DNA from: a virus
IMG/VR virus record: IMGVR_UViG_3300050821_002122
Span: 62,001 to 126,000 of that record
Length of the DNA stretch: 64,000 bases
Direction: 5' to 3' (one strand)
The notes below the pieces were generated by a model that did no database searches, was not told where the DNA came from, and saw only the letters and a list, made by a program, of their open reading frames with translations. A program made the position numbers and the translations under genes. Positions 51,609-59,568 of this stretch are shown in pieces; the first letter of the stretch is position 1; every line of letters begins with the position of its first letter.

Positions 51609-52700
51609 TCACAGGTCGAGTAGTTCGTTGATGATGTTGTCCATGCCGGAGGTATCGAGCGGCAACTTCGGACGCGGTGTATCGAATCGGCTTATCCACT
51701 TGCACGCCTGCTCGAAATCATCACCGTTCAAGCGCATGTTGAACTGGTACTGCCGAGTTACAAACTCATCGTGACTTAGGCCTGTTGATAGCAATGGTAC
51801 ACAGCCGTAGTGGACTGCTTCGGCTATGCAGTAGCCATAGTTCTCTTCAATTGAGTGCGAGACCATCATGTAAGCTTCAGCCAATTCGCGGTGATACTGC
51901 TCTTTGGTGAGACCGGGTTTGATGGTAATGATGCCGGCAGCAACCATGTTATTGAGCAGAAGGTTGTCCTCAACGCGACCGCGGAAGCCCGGTCGCCCGG
52001 TGCAGACCACAAATTCCCAATCAGGGAATTTATGCTTCAACTCCCTGAAAAGTTTGAGTGTCAAACTTGGTCGCTTCTCGTGGTCAAAGCGATTGGTCAG
52101 CACGACCTTTTTCTGCTTTTTTACGGCACCGAAATCATGGTATTCATCAAGGAACAGAGGATTCTTCGTGACCACGATTTTAGCCGGCCAGGCAGAACCG
52201 GTTAAACCACGCCGAGTAATAACGACTTGTTGATGATATTTGGAGCCCACGAAGACCTTATCCAACGCACTTAACCAGCCAACCTCGGTGTACTGCTGGT
52301 ACTCCTCTGCGATAGAGAACGCATCCTCTTTGGTATAGGATGCTGCATGCAGGAAGCCCGTCAGCTTCACATCTTTTAGGCCATTCATTTGAGCCATCAG
52401 CTTTACCGATTCCAAGCCCCAGAATTCGATATCACCGAAGAAGAAAATGTCGTCATTGCGGACTTCGCCACAATGGAACATGCGCGCGACTTCCTGCAAC
52501 TGCGTCATCTTGTAGTGGACGGTCGAGTTGATATCCAAGAAGGCGCCGACCTTAATTTCGTTGTCCAGTAGCGGCTTACCCTCTATGGTAAGAACCTCAA
52601 AGCCGAATCGCTCGAAGGCGAGTGGAAAGTTGCGGTACCATTGCTCCGTATAGCGCTCGGTGATAGGCTCGATAGGGACCATTATGATTCGACGTTTCAT
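51609..52700 (-). CDS. GT-B glycosyltransferase 1
   Basis: Product of 363 residues with a GT-B architecture. The C-terminal nucleotide-sugar half shows VVLTNRFDHEKRPSLTLKLF (acceptor/phosphate loop), and AEAYMMVSHSIEENYGYCIA with EAVHYGCVPLL, the E-x7-E-like pattern of GT4-type enzymes. A cytosolic sugar transferase using a nucleotide sugar is expected. Coupling to the deacetylase gene through a 140-residue gene fits GlcNAc transfer followed by deacetylation, but the acceptor is not shown. Confidence 0.87.
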   Translation of the reverse strand: MKRRIIMVPIEPITERYTEQWYRNFPLAFERFGFEVLTIEGKPLLDNEIKVGAFLDINSTVHYKMTQLQEVARMFHCGEVRNDDIFFFGDIEFWGLESVKLMAQMNGLKDVKLTGFLHAASYTKEDAFSIAEEYQQYTEVGWLSALDKVFVGSKYHQQVVITRRGLTGSAWPAKIVVTKNPLFLDEYHDFGAVKKQKKVVLTNRFDHEKRPSLTLKLFRELKHKFPDWEFVVCTGRPGFRGRVEDNLLLNNMVAAGIITIKPGLTKEQYHRELAEAYMMVSHSIEENYGYCIAEAVHYGCVPLLSTGLSHDEFVTRQYQFNMRLNGDDFEQACKWISRFDTPRPKLPLDTSGMDNIINELLDL

Positions 52701-53119
52701 AGCTCGGTATCTCCTTCAAATTCGTCTGGGGTGGTAGCGATAAAGTTTCTAGCCGCAACACACAGTACCTCACGCTCTGGTGAATGGAACTTGACCTGAT
52801 CGTCCTCCCACAAGTTTGCCACTGAATTGAAGTACTCCTGCGGCAACGTCAGCATCAGGCTCACGTTGCTAGGTCTTCGCATGTTTTGCTTACCGCAGAC
52901 CTTCGTCACTTCGATGGTAACCTGCTTGTTCTCAAACATGTTACCGACAGCCTCATAGTTCAGCGTGTTACCGTGATCGCTAACGTAGAGGTGGTTGGTG
53001 CAATTTTCTTTCAGTAGGTCTTGGATGATATGTTTGTTGGTGATCAATTCCACAGCGCTAACGAACAGCGTCTTTACGCCACGCAAGCGCCCTTCGCATT
53101 CTACCCCGATCTTAGCCAT
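52697..53119 (-). CDS. Unknown protein between glycosyltransferase and deacetylase
   Basis: Product of 140 residues (GGAGG upstream). It begins MAKIGVECEGRLRGVKTLFV and has LYVSDHGNTLN, KVCGKQNMRRPSNVSLMLTL and VLCVAARNF. The alternating strands and an acid-rich loop near the start suggest an alpha/beta enzyme domain, but I know no matching family. It overlaps the glycosyltransferase start by four bases, so a shared pathway is likely. Confidence 0.6.
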   Translation of the reverse strand: MAKIGVECEGRLRGVKTLFVSAVELITNKHIIQDLLKENCTNHLYVSDHGNTLNYEAVGNMFENKQVTIEVTKVCGKQNMRRPSNVSLMLTLPQEYFNSVANLWEDDQVKFHSPEREVLCVAARNFIATTPDEFEGDTEL

Positions 53120-53788
53120 TTAAGCCTCCACAGTAATATTGTCGTAGGTGACTGTCACCTTACCGGTGCAGATAGCCAGCAAGTCATTCATAAATTCCCT
53201 GCGGTTGTGACCAAATTGACCACCTCGGTTATTTGTCAAATGCCAACCGAGTACCTTATCGACATCGTTCACTGGCACAGTGACGGCTAGCGTACGGCCG
53301 CTCGGCTGCGTCCATGCCAGCGTGCGGTACTCGTCGTAGTCAGTTTCCTGTATGTCCTCAAACAGCCAGTATTTGTCGTTGTTCTCCCATAGCGATGCCT
53401 GACTAGGATAAATATCGTTAAGTAGTTTTTGTTTGGCTCTTGGTACCTGTACCAACTTACCGCATGCCATATCAACGCTATAGAACTTGGTGGCCTTATT
53501 ACGATATTTTGCGTTGACCATCTTGTGGTCCGCATGCCAATCTTTGCGACTCGGGACATAGACCTCGTGGTACCCATCAGGAATTTCGTAAGTATTGAAG
53601 TCAGCGAACTCCAAATCGAAACCAAAGGATGCACAGCACACCAGGGCTTCTGCCTTGCGTTCATCGGTCAACTCAAAAAAGTAGACGACCGACACAGTTA
53701 CTTCAGGGTCCAGTAAGACCGACCAGCAGCCGATGACCTCATCGTCTGCGTGCGGTGCTAAGATCAATACCGGCTGGCGCCTAATCAT
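53120..53788 (-). CDS. PIG-L/LmbE-type N-deacetylase
   Basis: Product of 222 residues from ATG 53788 (GGAGTAC upstream; eight-base overlap). Zinc motif VLILAPHADDEVIGC with His13, Asp15 and Asp16, and the distal DWHADHKMV, are the signatures of the family that removes acetate from GlcNAc groups (MshB, BshB, PIG-L). It commonly works right after a GT-B GlcNAc transferase, and two such enzymes flank it here. Confidence 0.92.
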   Translation of the reverse strand: MIRRQPVLILAPHADDEVIGCWSVLLDPEVTVSVVYFFELTDERKAEALVCCASFGFDLEFADFNTYEIPDGYHEVYVPSRKDWHADHKMVNAKYRNKATKFYSVDMACGKLVQVPRAKQKLLNDIYPSQASLWENNDKYWLFEDIQETDYDEYRTLAWTQPSGRTLAVTVPVNDVDKVLGWHLTNNRGGQFGHNRREFMNDLLAICTGKVTVTYDNITVEA

Positions 53789-54371
53789 GATAGTACTCCG
53801 GCGATACTGGGATGTCGTAGTGGAAAATCGCAGCCCATACTTCTTCGTCGGACCAGTCGTAGATCGGGTAGCAGAAATTCTGACCAAATAAACCACTAGT
53901 TAGATACAGCGGGGTCTCCGTGCGTGAGACTTCTCTACCTTCGACGATCAGGCCAATGTCGCGGCCATCACGACGATCAGCCTCAGCGACGCGAGTACCA
54001 TCGATTTGCACTTTGTAACCAAGTCGAGGTAAGTTCTCACCATCCGGTACGTACAGAATTGGACGATTCAGGCTGTACAGAAATTCTTTAGTCAGCGGAT
54101 GGACCTCATTGCGAATACCGCTAGGCTTCGGAGTGTGGATAGTCATCACGCCGGGACCAAGTGCGCGGTCAGTGAGCCAGCGCACGAGGACCGAGTCTTT
54201 GCCGCCGCTGTGGCCAACGTAGACGACGCTTCCAATAATACGAAATGGCATACCGAAGATACGCTGACCGGCCTCTTCCACTAGCGTATGGATACTCGCT
54301 GTGGCGTCACACAGTTTATTACGATCCAGTGCCTGACGTTCGATGATGATATTTTGAATTCTGGAATCCAT
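53781..54371 (-). CDS. PAPS-reductase-type PP-loop protein, intact motif
   Basis: Product of 196 residues (AAGGAAA upstream). PP-loop VVYVGHSGGKDSVLVRWL has the full SGGxDS signature. YPIYDWSDEEVWAAIFHYDI is the C-terminal DWSxxDVW element of PAPS reductase/DndC proteins. The fold adenylates a substrate carboxyl or sulfate. QueC, which completes preQ0, uses the same ATPase class, and no classical QueC is in the window, so this protein could fill a QueC-like step; that is a hypothesis. Confidence 0.82.
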   Translation of the reverse strand: MDSRIQNIIIERQALDRNKLCDATASIHTLVEEAGQRIFGMPFRIIGSVVYVGHSGGKDSVLVRWLTDRALGPGVMTIHTPKPSGIRNEVHPLTKEFLYSLNRPILYVPDGENLPRLGYKVQIDGTRVAEADRRDGRDIGLIVEGREVSRTETPLYLTSGLFGQNFCYPIYDWSDEEVWAAIFHYDIPVSPEYYHD

Positions 54372-54372
54372 G

Positions 54373-55734
54373 TTATTTTCCTTTGAATAGTTTGCGGGTA
54401 GTGGTCTTCGGCTGCTGATTCTTAACAGGCTTTACACCGGTGTGATAGTAAAGCGTGCCCTTTACTACCGTGGTCTCTACACCTAGCTTACGAAGACCGT
54501 GATAGTAGTCACTCCAGAATGTATTTACTGGCTGACGTCCGGTGGCAGACCATCCCATTACTGCGTAGACTTCTTGCTTCGTCAGCGCCTTCTTGTCGAG
54601 CGCCTTCATGACGAGCGCGATCTTTGGGCTCTTTGTAGATGCACGCTCAAGGCGCTGACCGAATACATCGACTAACCGGGCACTTAGTTTCTTTTTGTAC
54701 TGCTCGGTATTGGTGATTTTCGCCAGACCTTGTGCTGTGTATTTAAGGACCTTATCGGCGTAACCTTTTTCGGTTACCAAGCGATGCAAACGCTCGGGTA
54801 CTTCTTTTGCCTTCAGCGTAGTCTTATCACCTATGATTTTCGTATAGGCTTCGTTGCAAGGCAGATTGAATATCGCCAAACCATAACGTGCGCTTTCTAG
54901 AATGGAGATGCCGTAACTCTCTGCCGTTGACGTGCCAATGGTGACATTTGCGTCCATTAGCGATTGCTCATAAGCTGCGTCGTCATAGGCAAAGGGACGC
55001 TGCTCGGTGACCGCAGCCAGGCTCTTTGGTACTATTTTCTTGATCTCGTCGGATGTCAAGGACGACAGCAAAATGATCTTAATTGGCACCTTTGGGTACC
55101 GTGTGTGGAAGTCTTCTATTATGCCAAAGAACGCCTTTGGATTCTTTGCAGCATTCAGGCGGTGATTCCACAAGAATGTCAAGGTTTTGAAATTCTTCTT
55201 GATGTCCTTGGGCGGCTCAAACTTGTACAGGTCTGGAGGAGGCAAGACCAACATTTTAGATTCCACTACCTTGAGGGCATTCTTAGACCACAGCTTCGGC
55301 AATTCGATATTCATCAGAGTATCGCGCAGTACAGGCGACACCATGATAACATCAGAAACAAGCATTGAGGCAAATATATCCAGCATATGGGCTTTATTCT
55401 TTTGCCACCGCGTGTCCAGCAAATCCATCCCGTAGTGCCCGTGCGCTATACGCATCACCTTCAAGAAGTCTTGGAAATAAGCACCATGGTTACCAGAGAA
55501 GTTCAGTAGCTCGTTGAAGCTCAATGCATCTTCGGCGTAGAAGAAATCCGAATCGCAGTTCCAGAAGTCTATGGTTTCGTATGCCTGTCGCGTGTTCATA
55601 ACCGAACGCGGATTAAACAACGTCAGCCGTGTGTTGTCGTATAGTTTGTTGGCGAGAACGCGGTAGTGAGGAACGAATTTGTTCTTGTTGGCATTCGTTT
55701 CCTCAATGCCGAATATATTCAGAGTAGGCTTCAT
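54373..55734 (-). CDS. GT-B glycosyltransferase 2
   Basis: Product of 453 residues. GT-B C-terminal signature: TLTFLWNHRLNAAKNPKAFF then ANVTIGTSTAESYGISILES and ARYGLAIF. The N-terminal acceptor domain (to about residue 160) is unlike the other glycosyltransferase here. The last ~90 residues are basic (KKALTKQEVYAVMGWSATGR; Lys-rich end), which would suit DNA binding. It starts right after a terminator, with only weak GGAC upstream. Confidence 0.83.
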   Translation of the reverse strand: MKPTLNIFGIEETNANKNKFVPHYRVLANKLYDNTRLTLFNPRSVMNTRQAYETIDFWNCDSDFFYAEDALSFNELLNFSGNHGAYFQDFLKVMRIAHGHYGMDLLDTRWQKNKAHMLDIFASMLVSDVIMVSPVLRDTLMNIELPKLWSKNALKVVESKMLVLPPPDLYKFEPPKDIKKNFKTLTFLWNHRLNAAKNPKAFFGIIEDFHTRYPKVPIKIILLSSLTSDEIKKIVPKSLAAVTEQRPFAYDDAAYEQSLMDANVTIGTSTAESYGISILESARYGLAIFNLPCNEAYTKIIGDKTTLKAKEVPERLHRLVTEKGYADKVLKYTAQGLAKITNTEQYKKKLSARLVDVFGQRLERASTKSPKIALVMKALDKKALTKQEVYAVMGWSATGRQPVNTFWSDYYHGLRKLGVETTVVKGTLYYHTGVKPVKNQQPKTTTRKLFKGK

Positions 55735-55748
55735 TATGCGTCCAAGGC

Positions 55749-55781
55749 AAAAGCCCTGACCTGATGGTGCAGGCCAAGGCT
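55749..55781 (-). terminator. Rho-independent terminator between T-fold gene and glycosyltransferase 2
   Basis: Minus strand AGCCTTGGCCTG pairs with CAGGTCAGGGCT over 12 positions (two G.U) and is followed by TTTT. It stands 15 bases before the glycosyltransferase start. Partial read-through would make expression of the downstream genes lower than that of queD. Confidence 0.8.
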
Positions 55782-55787
55782 CGTGGT

Positions 55788-56249
55788 TTAAATAGTTTGA
55801 ACTGGTATTGCCTTGACATACTCCAGCGTCGCACCGTTGATGTTGTCCTCCAGTACCGAGACTTTGATATCACGCCCCTTGTATTTGTCGGCGATGCGGC
55901 CAATCAACGACTCAGCAAGCATCTCGCACGATTGACTGTTCAACTTCATGACGCCTTGATCGTAGAGGCGCTGGCACCAACGGCTGAATTGGATAAATTC
56001 GATATCGCGGTCATTTTGGAAAACTTCGACAGTGACCTTGAACGTGAAGTAGTGGAAGTGAGGTGACGCCAAGAAAGAAACGTCATCCCATTCTCCGGTT
56101 GCCAGATTTGGATCGGTAGCCGCAGCAGGATAGCAGTGTACGCCTTCCTTGACGAACTCAACATGAATCCATCGTTTCATAAGCGGCTGGCTTACAAAGT
56201 CCACACCTTTGCTATCGGGTATGGAGGTCTTTTGATTTGGTTTGAACAT
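55788..56249 (-). CDS. T-fold-like protein, second QueD-like
   Basis: Product of 153 residues from ATG 56249 (GGAGAATA upstream). It contains ASPHFHYFTFKVTVEVFQND, then RDIEFIQFSRW, KLNSQSCEMLAESLI and VSVLEDNINGATLEY; HFH plus E and a terminal acidic/Asn-Gly loop are the layout of tunnelling-fold (QueD/FolE/QueF) enzymes. It follows queD directly. Either a diverged pterin-type synthase or a partner subunit; exact reaction unknown. Confidence 0.6.
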   Translation of the reverse strand: MFKPNQKTSIPDSKGVDFVSQPLMKRWIHVEFVKEGVHCYPAAATDPNLATGEWDDVSFLASPHFHYFTFKVTVEVFQNDRDIEFIQFSRWCQRLYDQGVMKLNSQSCEMLAESLIGRIADKYKGRDIKVSVLEDNINGATLEYVKAIPVQTI

Positions 56250-56250
56250 T

Positions 56251-56697
56251 CTATTCTCCGAGGTAGATTGCGCTGTTGCTGCCGTGTTCCGAAACCTGTG
56301 CCGATACGAGACGCACTCGCGGCGCATGACCACTGCCTTGTAACCACTGGTTGGCTATGTCGTAGGCCATACGAGCGAATGCCTCGCAGCCGACTGCCTC
56401 GACTACCAGCAGGTCCAAGATGCCCTCTTGGCACATAGCCTTAAATTGGTCAAGCTTAGGATCGTCCTTTGCGACCAGCGTCTTGTGATCGAAGTGACTA
56501 CGATAGATAGCCTCCACTTCCTTCAGTGCGCCGAAATCGACAACCCAATTGCGTTCGTCCAATTCGGTGGCCTCGAAGACCAACTCAATGGCGATAGCGT
56601 AACCATGTACACGGGCACAATGCGATGCTGCCCGCCATTGCCTGAATGCGCAACTGAGGCCTCGCTCATGGCCCCATTTCTTGGTAGATCGAAACAT
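56251..56697 (-). CDS. queD: 6-carboxytetrahydropterin synthase
   Basis: Product of 148 residues (AAGGAGC upstream). QueD-type landmarks: GLSCAFRQWRAASHCARVHG (zinc His26 and His31; the third position of the classical HGH is Tyr33), NWVVDFGALK, HFDHKTLVAKDDP and VSEHGSNSAIY. It converts dihydroneopterin triphosphate from FolE into the QueE substrate. Candidate promoter 20 bases upstream. Confidence 0.9.
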   Translation of the reverse strand: MFRSTKKWGHERGLSCAFRQWRAASHCARVHGYAIAIELVFEATELDERNWVVDFGALKEVEAIYRSHFDHKTLVAKDDPKLDQFKAMCQEGILDLLVVEAVGCEAFARMAYDIANQWLQGSGHAPRVRLVSAQVSEHGSNSAIYLGE

Positions 56698-56716
56698 GTT
56701 TGCTCCTTAAAATCAG

Positions 56717-56725
56717 TATTTACTA
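56717..56725 (-). promoter_or_regulatory. TAGTAAATA promoter-like site before queD
   Basis: Minus strand reads GTAGTAAATACTG, 20 bases upstream of the queD ATG and overlapping the stop of the zinc-ribbon gene. Same core as the sites at 26100, 51555 and 59570. Confidence 0.5.
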
Positions 56726-56914
56726 CCCGAGCGTATGTGACTCTGGGTCACTACGTGCTGCGCGCATATGGGTGTCGCCGCAGTTCGCGCAAGGTATCCG
56801 TGCAACGATCTGAAGAATCGTGATGTCGAATTTTGCATGACTGCGATATATGTGACCGCATTTGCATTCGACGGTGTATTCTGGGTATTGGTCTAGGTTG
56901 GTCCAGTCAATCAT
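56723..56914 (-). CDS. Small zinc-ribbon protein, paralogue of 48244-48438
   Basis: Product of 63 residues from ATG 56914 (GGGAGAAATC upstream). VECKCGHIYRSH and RIPCANCGD form the two Cys pairs, with the same spacing class and position after a short acidic start as the protein at 48244-48438. It overlaps the HNH gene stop by eight bases. Role unknown, possibly an adaptor for the modification enzymes. Confidence 0.68.
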   Translation of the reverse strand: MIDWTNLDQYPEYTVECKCGHIYRSHAKFDITILQIVARIPCANCGDTHMRAARSDPESHTLG

Positions 56915-57437
56915 GATTTCTCCCTGCAGGTTTAGGTAAATATCCCTTCTTATGAAAGATAGTTTTTGCAGCAAAATACGCTGCGCTTGCAGCTTTGGCA
57001 GTGTCAAACCTACCAAGATAGTAATATTTACCGTTGAGACCGATTCGTGACATGAATACCCCATTCAGTTTCGTTACACCAAGCAGACCTGTCTTATTAC
57101 GCCTATGGGCAATTACCTGATTCTGTTGATTCACAGAATTAGTAGTTGCCCTAAGGTTGGACCAACTATTATTTTGCTTATTTCTGTCTTTATGGTCTAC
57201 CATATTTTCAGGGTAGCAACCTCTGACGAATAAATAGGCTAACCTATGAGCTTTATACGCCAATCCATGAATACGAATAACGACATAGCCTTTAGCCAAA
57301 GTACCCGCCGTAGTACCTTGTTTAGCTCTGGTAGCTATCGTTATTCGCCACGTAAAAGAGCCCGTAAGTTTGTCATAACGTAAAAGCGACATAAGCTCTC
57401 GGCGAGACAACTCATTTTTCTTTTTGAGTTTTGGCAT
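56907..57437 (-). CDS. HNH-AP2 homing endonuclease
   Basis: Product of 176 residues. N-terminal SLLRYDKLTGSFTWRI, then YKAHRLAYLFVRGCYPENMV followed by DHKDRNKQNNSWSNLR is the HNH nuclease (His in VDHKD, two Asn), and TGLLGVTKLNGVFMSRI with RFDTAKAASAAYF is the AP2 DNA-binding module. It is inserted between two coupled genes with overlaps at both ends and resembles the HNH-AP2 part of the polymerase gene at 63446-63952. Composition is AT-rich. Confidence 0.92.
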   Translation of the reverse strand: MPKLKKKNELSRRELMSLLRYDKLTGSFTWRITIATRAKQGTTAGTLAKGYVVIRIHGLAYKAHRLAYLFVRGCYPENMVDHKDRNKQNNSWSNLRATTNSVNQQNQVIAHRRNKTGLLGVTKLNGVFMSRIGLNGKYYYLGRFDTAKAASAAYFAAKTIFHKKGYLPKPAGRNHD

Positions 57438-58416
57438 AGCTTATTGATTTTTCAAGTAGGCGCACGACTGCATCGGGTAATTTCTTGCCAGTCATGTGGA
57501 AGGCAAATACTTCTGCGAATAATTCCTTAACGTTTTTAGTACTATACTCAGATATAACCGGAGCAAGTTCTTTGCGGGGGATATTACGAACTGGCCAAAC
57601 CTTCGCGACTTCATCTTTGAAGCCAGCTTCAAAAAGGGTATCGAGGTCCTTGATGGATAGAGCACTAACTGTAGAGATAGTGCGAATAATCCACTTGAAG
57701 GCGAGTGCTTCTTCTTCATCGAGGTCGCGCTTGAAGTCAGAAGGTACTGCATCTTGGTCCAACAGACGTTCCAACAATTGTTTGGATAAATCCTTCCTGA
57801 CGGATACAACCTTAATCGAGGTATTAAATAATTTTAACCAGTATGCATTCAACTTTTTGGATTTGATAAATTCTAAATGTAGATGATGCCCGAGTTCATG
57901 CAGCAACACGTATGCGTACTCGGTAGCCGGAACTGACTCAGGTCGGAATTGAATACGAACAGGCACCTTTTCGTTTCTCGAAGAGATATAGCACCCTGCA
58001 TATTTCTCGCCGTTGAAGCGCTGCACTTCCCACATGATGTCTTGCAGCAGAAAGCCAAGACCGTGTTTGTCGAGCCGCTTCGATACCTTGCTCATGCTGA
58101 TCCACAGGTCTTTAACAATCTCCTTTTCCGGCTTGTAGAAGAAATGGATCGGACCGAAGTCATCATGGTCCTTACGAGCGCGGAACAGATTGGTGACGTC
58201 TGCACCGTAGACTTTGCCCGGGTGCGGCGTTGGTCCCAGCACAACCACCACGTCCTTCACATCAACAGTCATCGTATGACGCAGACCCTGGATGTGGCAC
58301 TTGTCTTCCAATACAGCTTCTACTGTATTACCGTGCTGGTTGCTCAGTGCCTTGGCAAGGTAGTCTTTGCCCTGTTCCCGAGCTGCCACAAAGTAATCGC
58401 CCTTTGCTAGTTTCAT
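57412..58416 (-). CDS. Zincin-like metallopeptidase domain protein
   Basis: Product of 334 residues (GGGAGATC upstream). LLHELGHHLHLEF carries the HExxH zinc motif with a second His, and KELFAEVFAFHMTG downstream may give the third ligand Glu. The N-terminal 90 residues form a small beta domain with GDYFVAAREQGKDYLAKAL. A zinc peptidase acting on a phage or host protein is likely; substrate unknown. It precedes the HNH gene, which overlaps its 3' end. Confidence 0.75.
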   Translation of the reverse strand: MKLAKGDYFVAAREQGKDYLAKALSNQHGNTVEAVLEDKCHIQGLRHTMTVDVKDVVVVLGPTPHPGKVYGADVTNLFRARKDHDDFGPIHFFYKPEKEIVKDLWISMSKVSKRLDKHGLGFLLQDIMWEVQRFNGEKYAGCYISSRNEKVPVRIQFRPESVPATEYAYVLLHELGHHLHLEFIKSKKLNAYWLKLFNTSIKVVSVRKDLSKQLLERLLDQDAVPSDFKRDLDEEEALAFKWIIRTISTVSALSIKDLDTLFEAGFKDEVAKVWPVRNIPRKELAPVISEYSTKNVKELFAEVFAFHMTGKKLPDAVVRLLEKSISYAKTQKEK

Positions 58417-58433
58417 ACCGATCTCCCTAAGGG

Positions 58434-58467
58434 AAAGCCCGACAGAAGCAACGCTCCAGTCGGGCTT
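58434..58467 (-). terminator. Hairpin terminator
   Basis: AAGCCCGAC (58435-58443) and GTCGGGCTT (58459-58467) pair around 15 bases. On the minus strand the hairpin is followed by TTTCCC; the plus-strand side has a better T tract, but both neighbours are minus-strand genes. It ends the transcript of the 58472 gene. Confidence 0.7.
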
Positions 58468-58471
58468 CTTT

Positions 58472-59512
58472 TTACTGTTGAGCCACTACCACCGTGGCAG
58501 GTTGTACTTGCTGCGATGCCATCACGACAGTCGTATCCTGCACTGCTGGTATTGGCGGCGCTACCGTAGCGTTGATTACGATGGGTACGCTCTGAGATAC
58601 CACTGCATCGACAGCGGTAGTCACTGCAGGTACGTAAGTGGCAGCAGTGGTATTAAACAGCGGGATACCACCCACGCTACCAATGATCTGAGCGGCCTGC
58701 ACATCGTGCACTGCGACAGCTTCGACCGCGTTGTCGGCTTTTGCCATCGCGATTTGTGCGTCGGTTGTGAAGATGACCTGGTAGAACGTTTGACCACCGC
58801 GAACCATCGGGTATACACCCAAGAACGTATCCCAGTCGATGTCCAACGTGCCGTCTTTCGAATTGACCCGGAAGGCGTAGACCACGTTGGTCTCGATGTT
58901 GGCCGGCGTGAACGATGCAGTCAGGCTGTCCATCGTGATGCCGAATGCAGGGCGGAACAACAGCGTGTGCTGGATTTTCTTTTCGGAAACCAGGGGTGCC
59001 TGCACGTAGCCTTCGATAGCCGCCGAAAGAGCGTGTGCCGAGATGACGACTGGCAGACCTGTAGCTTCCGAGTAGAAGTCGATCATGTTGCCGGTGCCAG
59101 TATCTTCTTGCAGACCCGTAGCGAAGGGGCTGTCGTCATCGGAGAGGATCGTCTCTTTCATCTCGTCCGGTGCGTCATCGTCAGCAACCAGCAAATCATC
59201 GCCGTCGTCTTCGCCGCCGCCACCCAGATCGAAGGTTTCTTCTTTCGGCAACTGCAACAGATTTTGCAGACGGGTTTCCAGTTCTGGATCGACATTGAAG
59301 AATTTGCACTTGGCAAGGAATGCCTCGATGCTCACTGCCATGATGTTGTCGTTCTCGTCCGCGTAGACGACGACCGGAGGATACTCTTTGTGATACGTGG
59401 TAGGCAGAGATTCGTTTGCGACGAAGAGGAAGCGACGTTGTTTGCCGTTGTCGCGGGTCCAGATGGAACCAGGCGTCATCATTTCGAGGTCTGCGATGTC
59501 AGGTTTTTTCAT
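58472..59512 (-). CDS. Unknown acidic protein
   Basis: Product of 346 residues (AAGGATTC upstream). N-terminal globular part (GSIWTRDNGKQRRFLFVANE, PPVVVYADENDNIMAVSIEA), an acidic Gly-rich linker at about residues 95-125 (GGGGEDDGDDLLVADDD), a second domain and a Val/Ala/Pro/Gln-rich low-complexity C-terminus (residues ~265-346). No family recognised. It is monocistronic: it has its own promoter-like site, leader palindrome and terminator, so it is probably made in quantity or specially timed. Confidence 0.65.
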   Translation of the reverse strand: MKKPDIADLEMMTPGSIWTRDNGKQRRFLFVANESLPTTYHKEYPPVVVYADENDNIMAVSIEAFLAKCKFFNVDPELETRLQNLLQLPKEETFDLGGGGEDDGDDLLVADDDAPDEMKETILSDDDSPFATGLQEDTGTGNMIDFYSEATGLPVVISAHALSAAIEGYVQAPLVSEKKIQHTLLFRPAFGITMDSLTASFTPANIETNVVYAFRVNSKDGTLDIDWDTFLGVYPMVRGGQTFYQVIFTTDAQIAMAKADNAVEAVAVHDVQAAQIIGSVGGIPLFNTTAATYVPAVTTAVDAVVSQSVPIVINATVAPPIPAVQDTTVVMASQQVQPATVVVAQQ

Positions 59513-59535
59513 TTCAAGAATCCTTGTTAGAGTAA

Positions 59536-59549
59536 TGGTCGGCCGACCA
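59536..59549. promoter_or_regulatory. 14-bp perfect palindrome in leader of the 58472 gene
   Basis: TGGTCGGCCGACCA is its own reverse complement. It lies between the promoter-like site (59570-59578) and the start codon (59512), where an operator or a leader hairpin would act. No other copy was noticed. Confidence 0.45.
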
Positions 59550-59568
59550 GGTTTGTGTGATACGTGCT

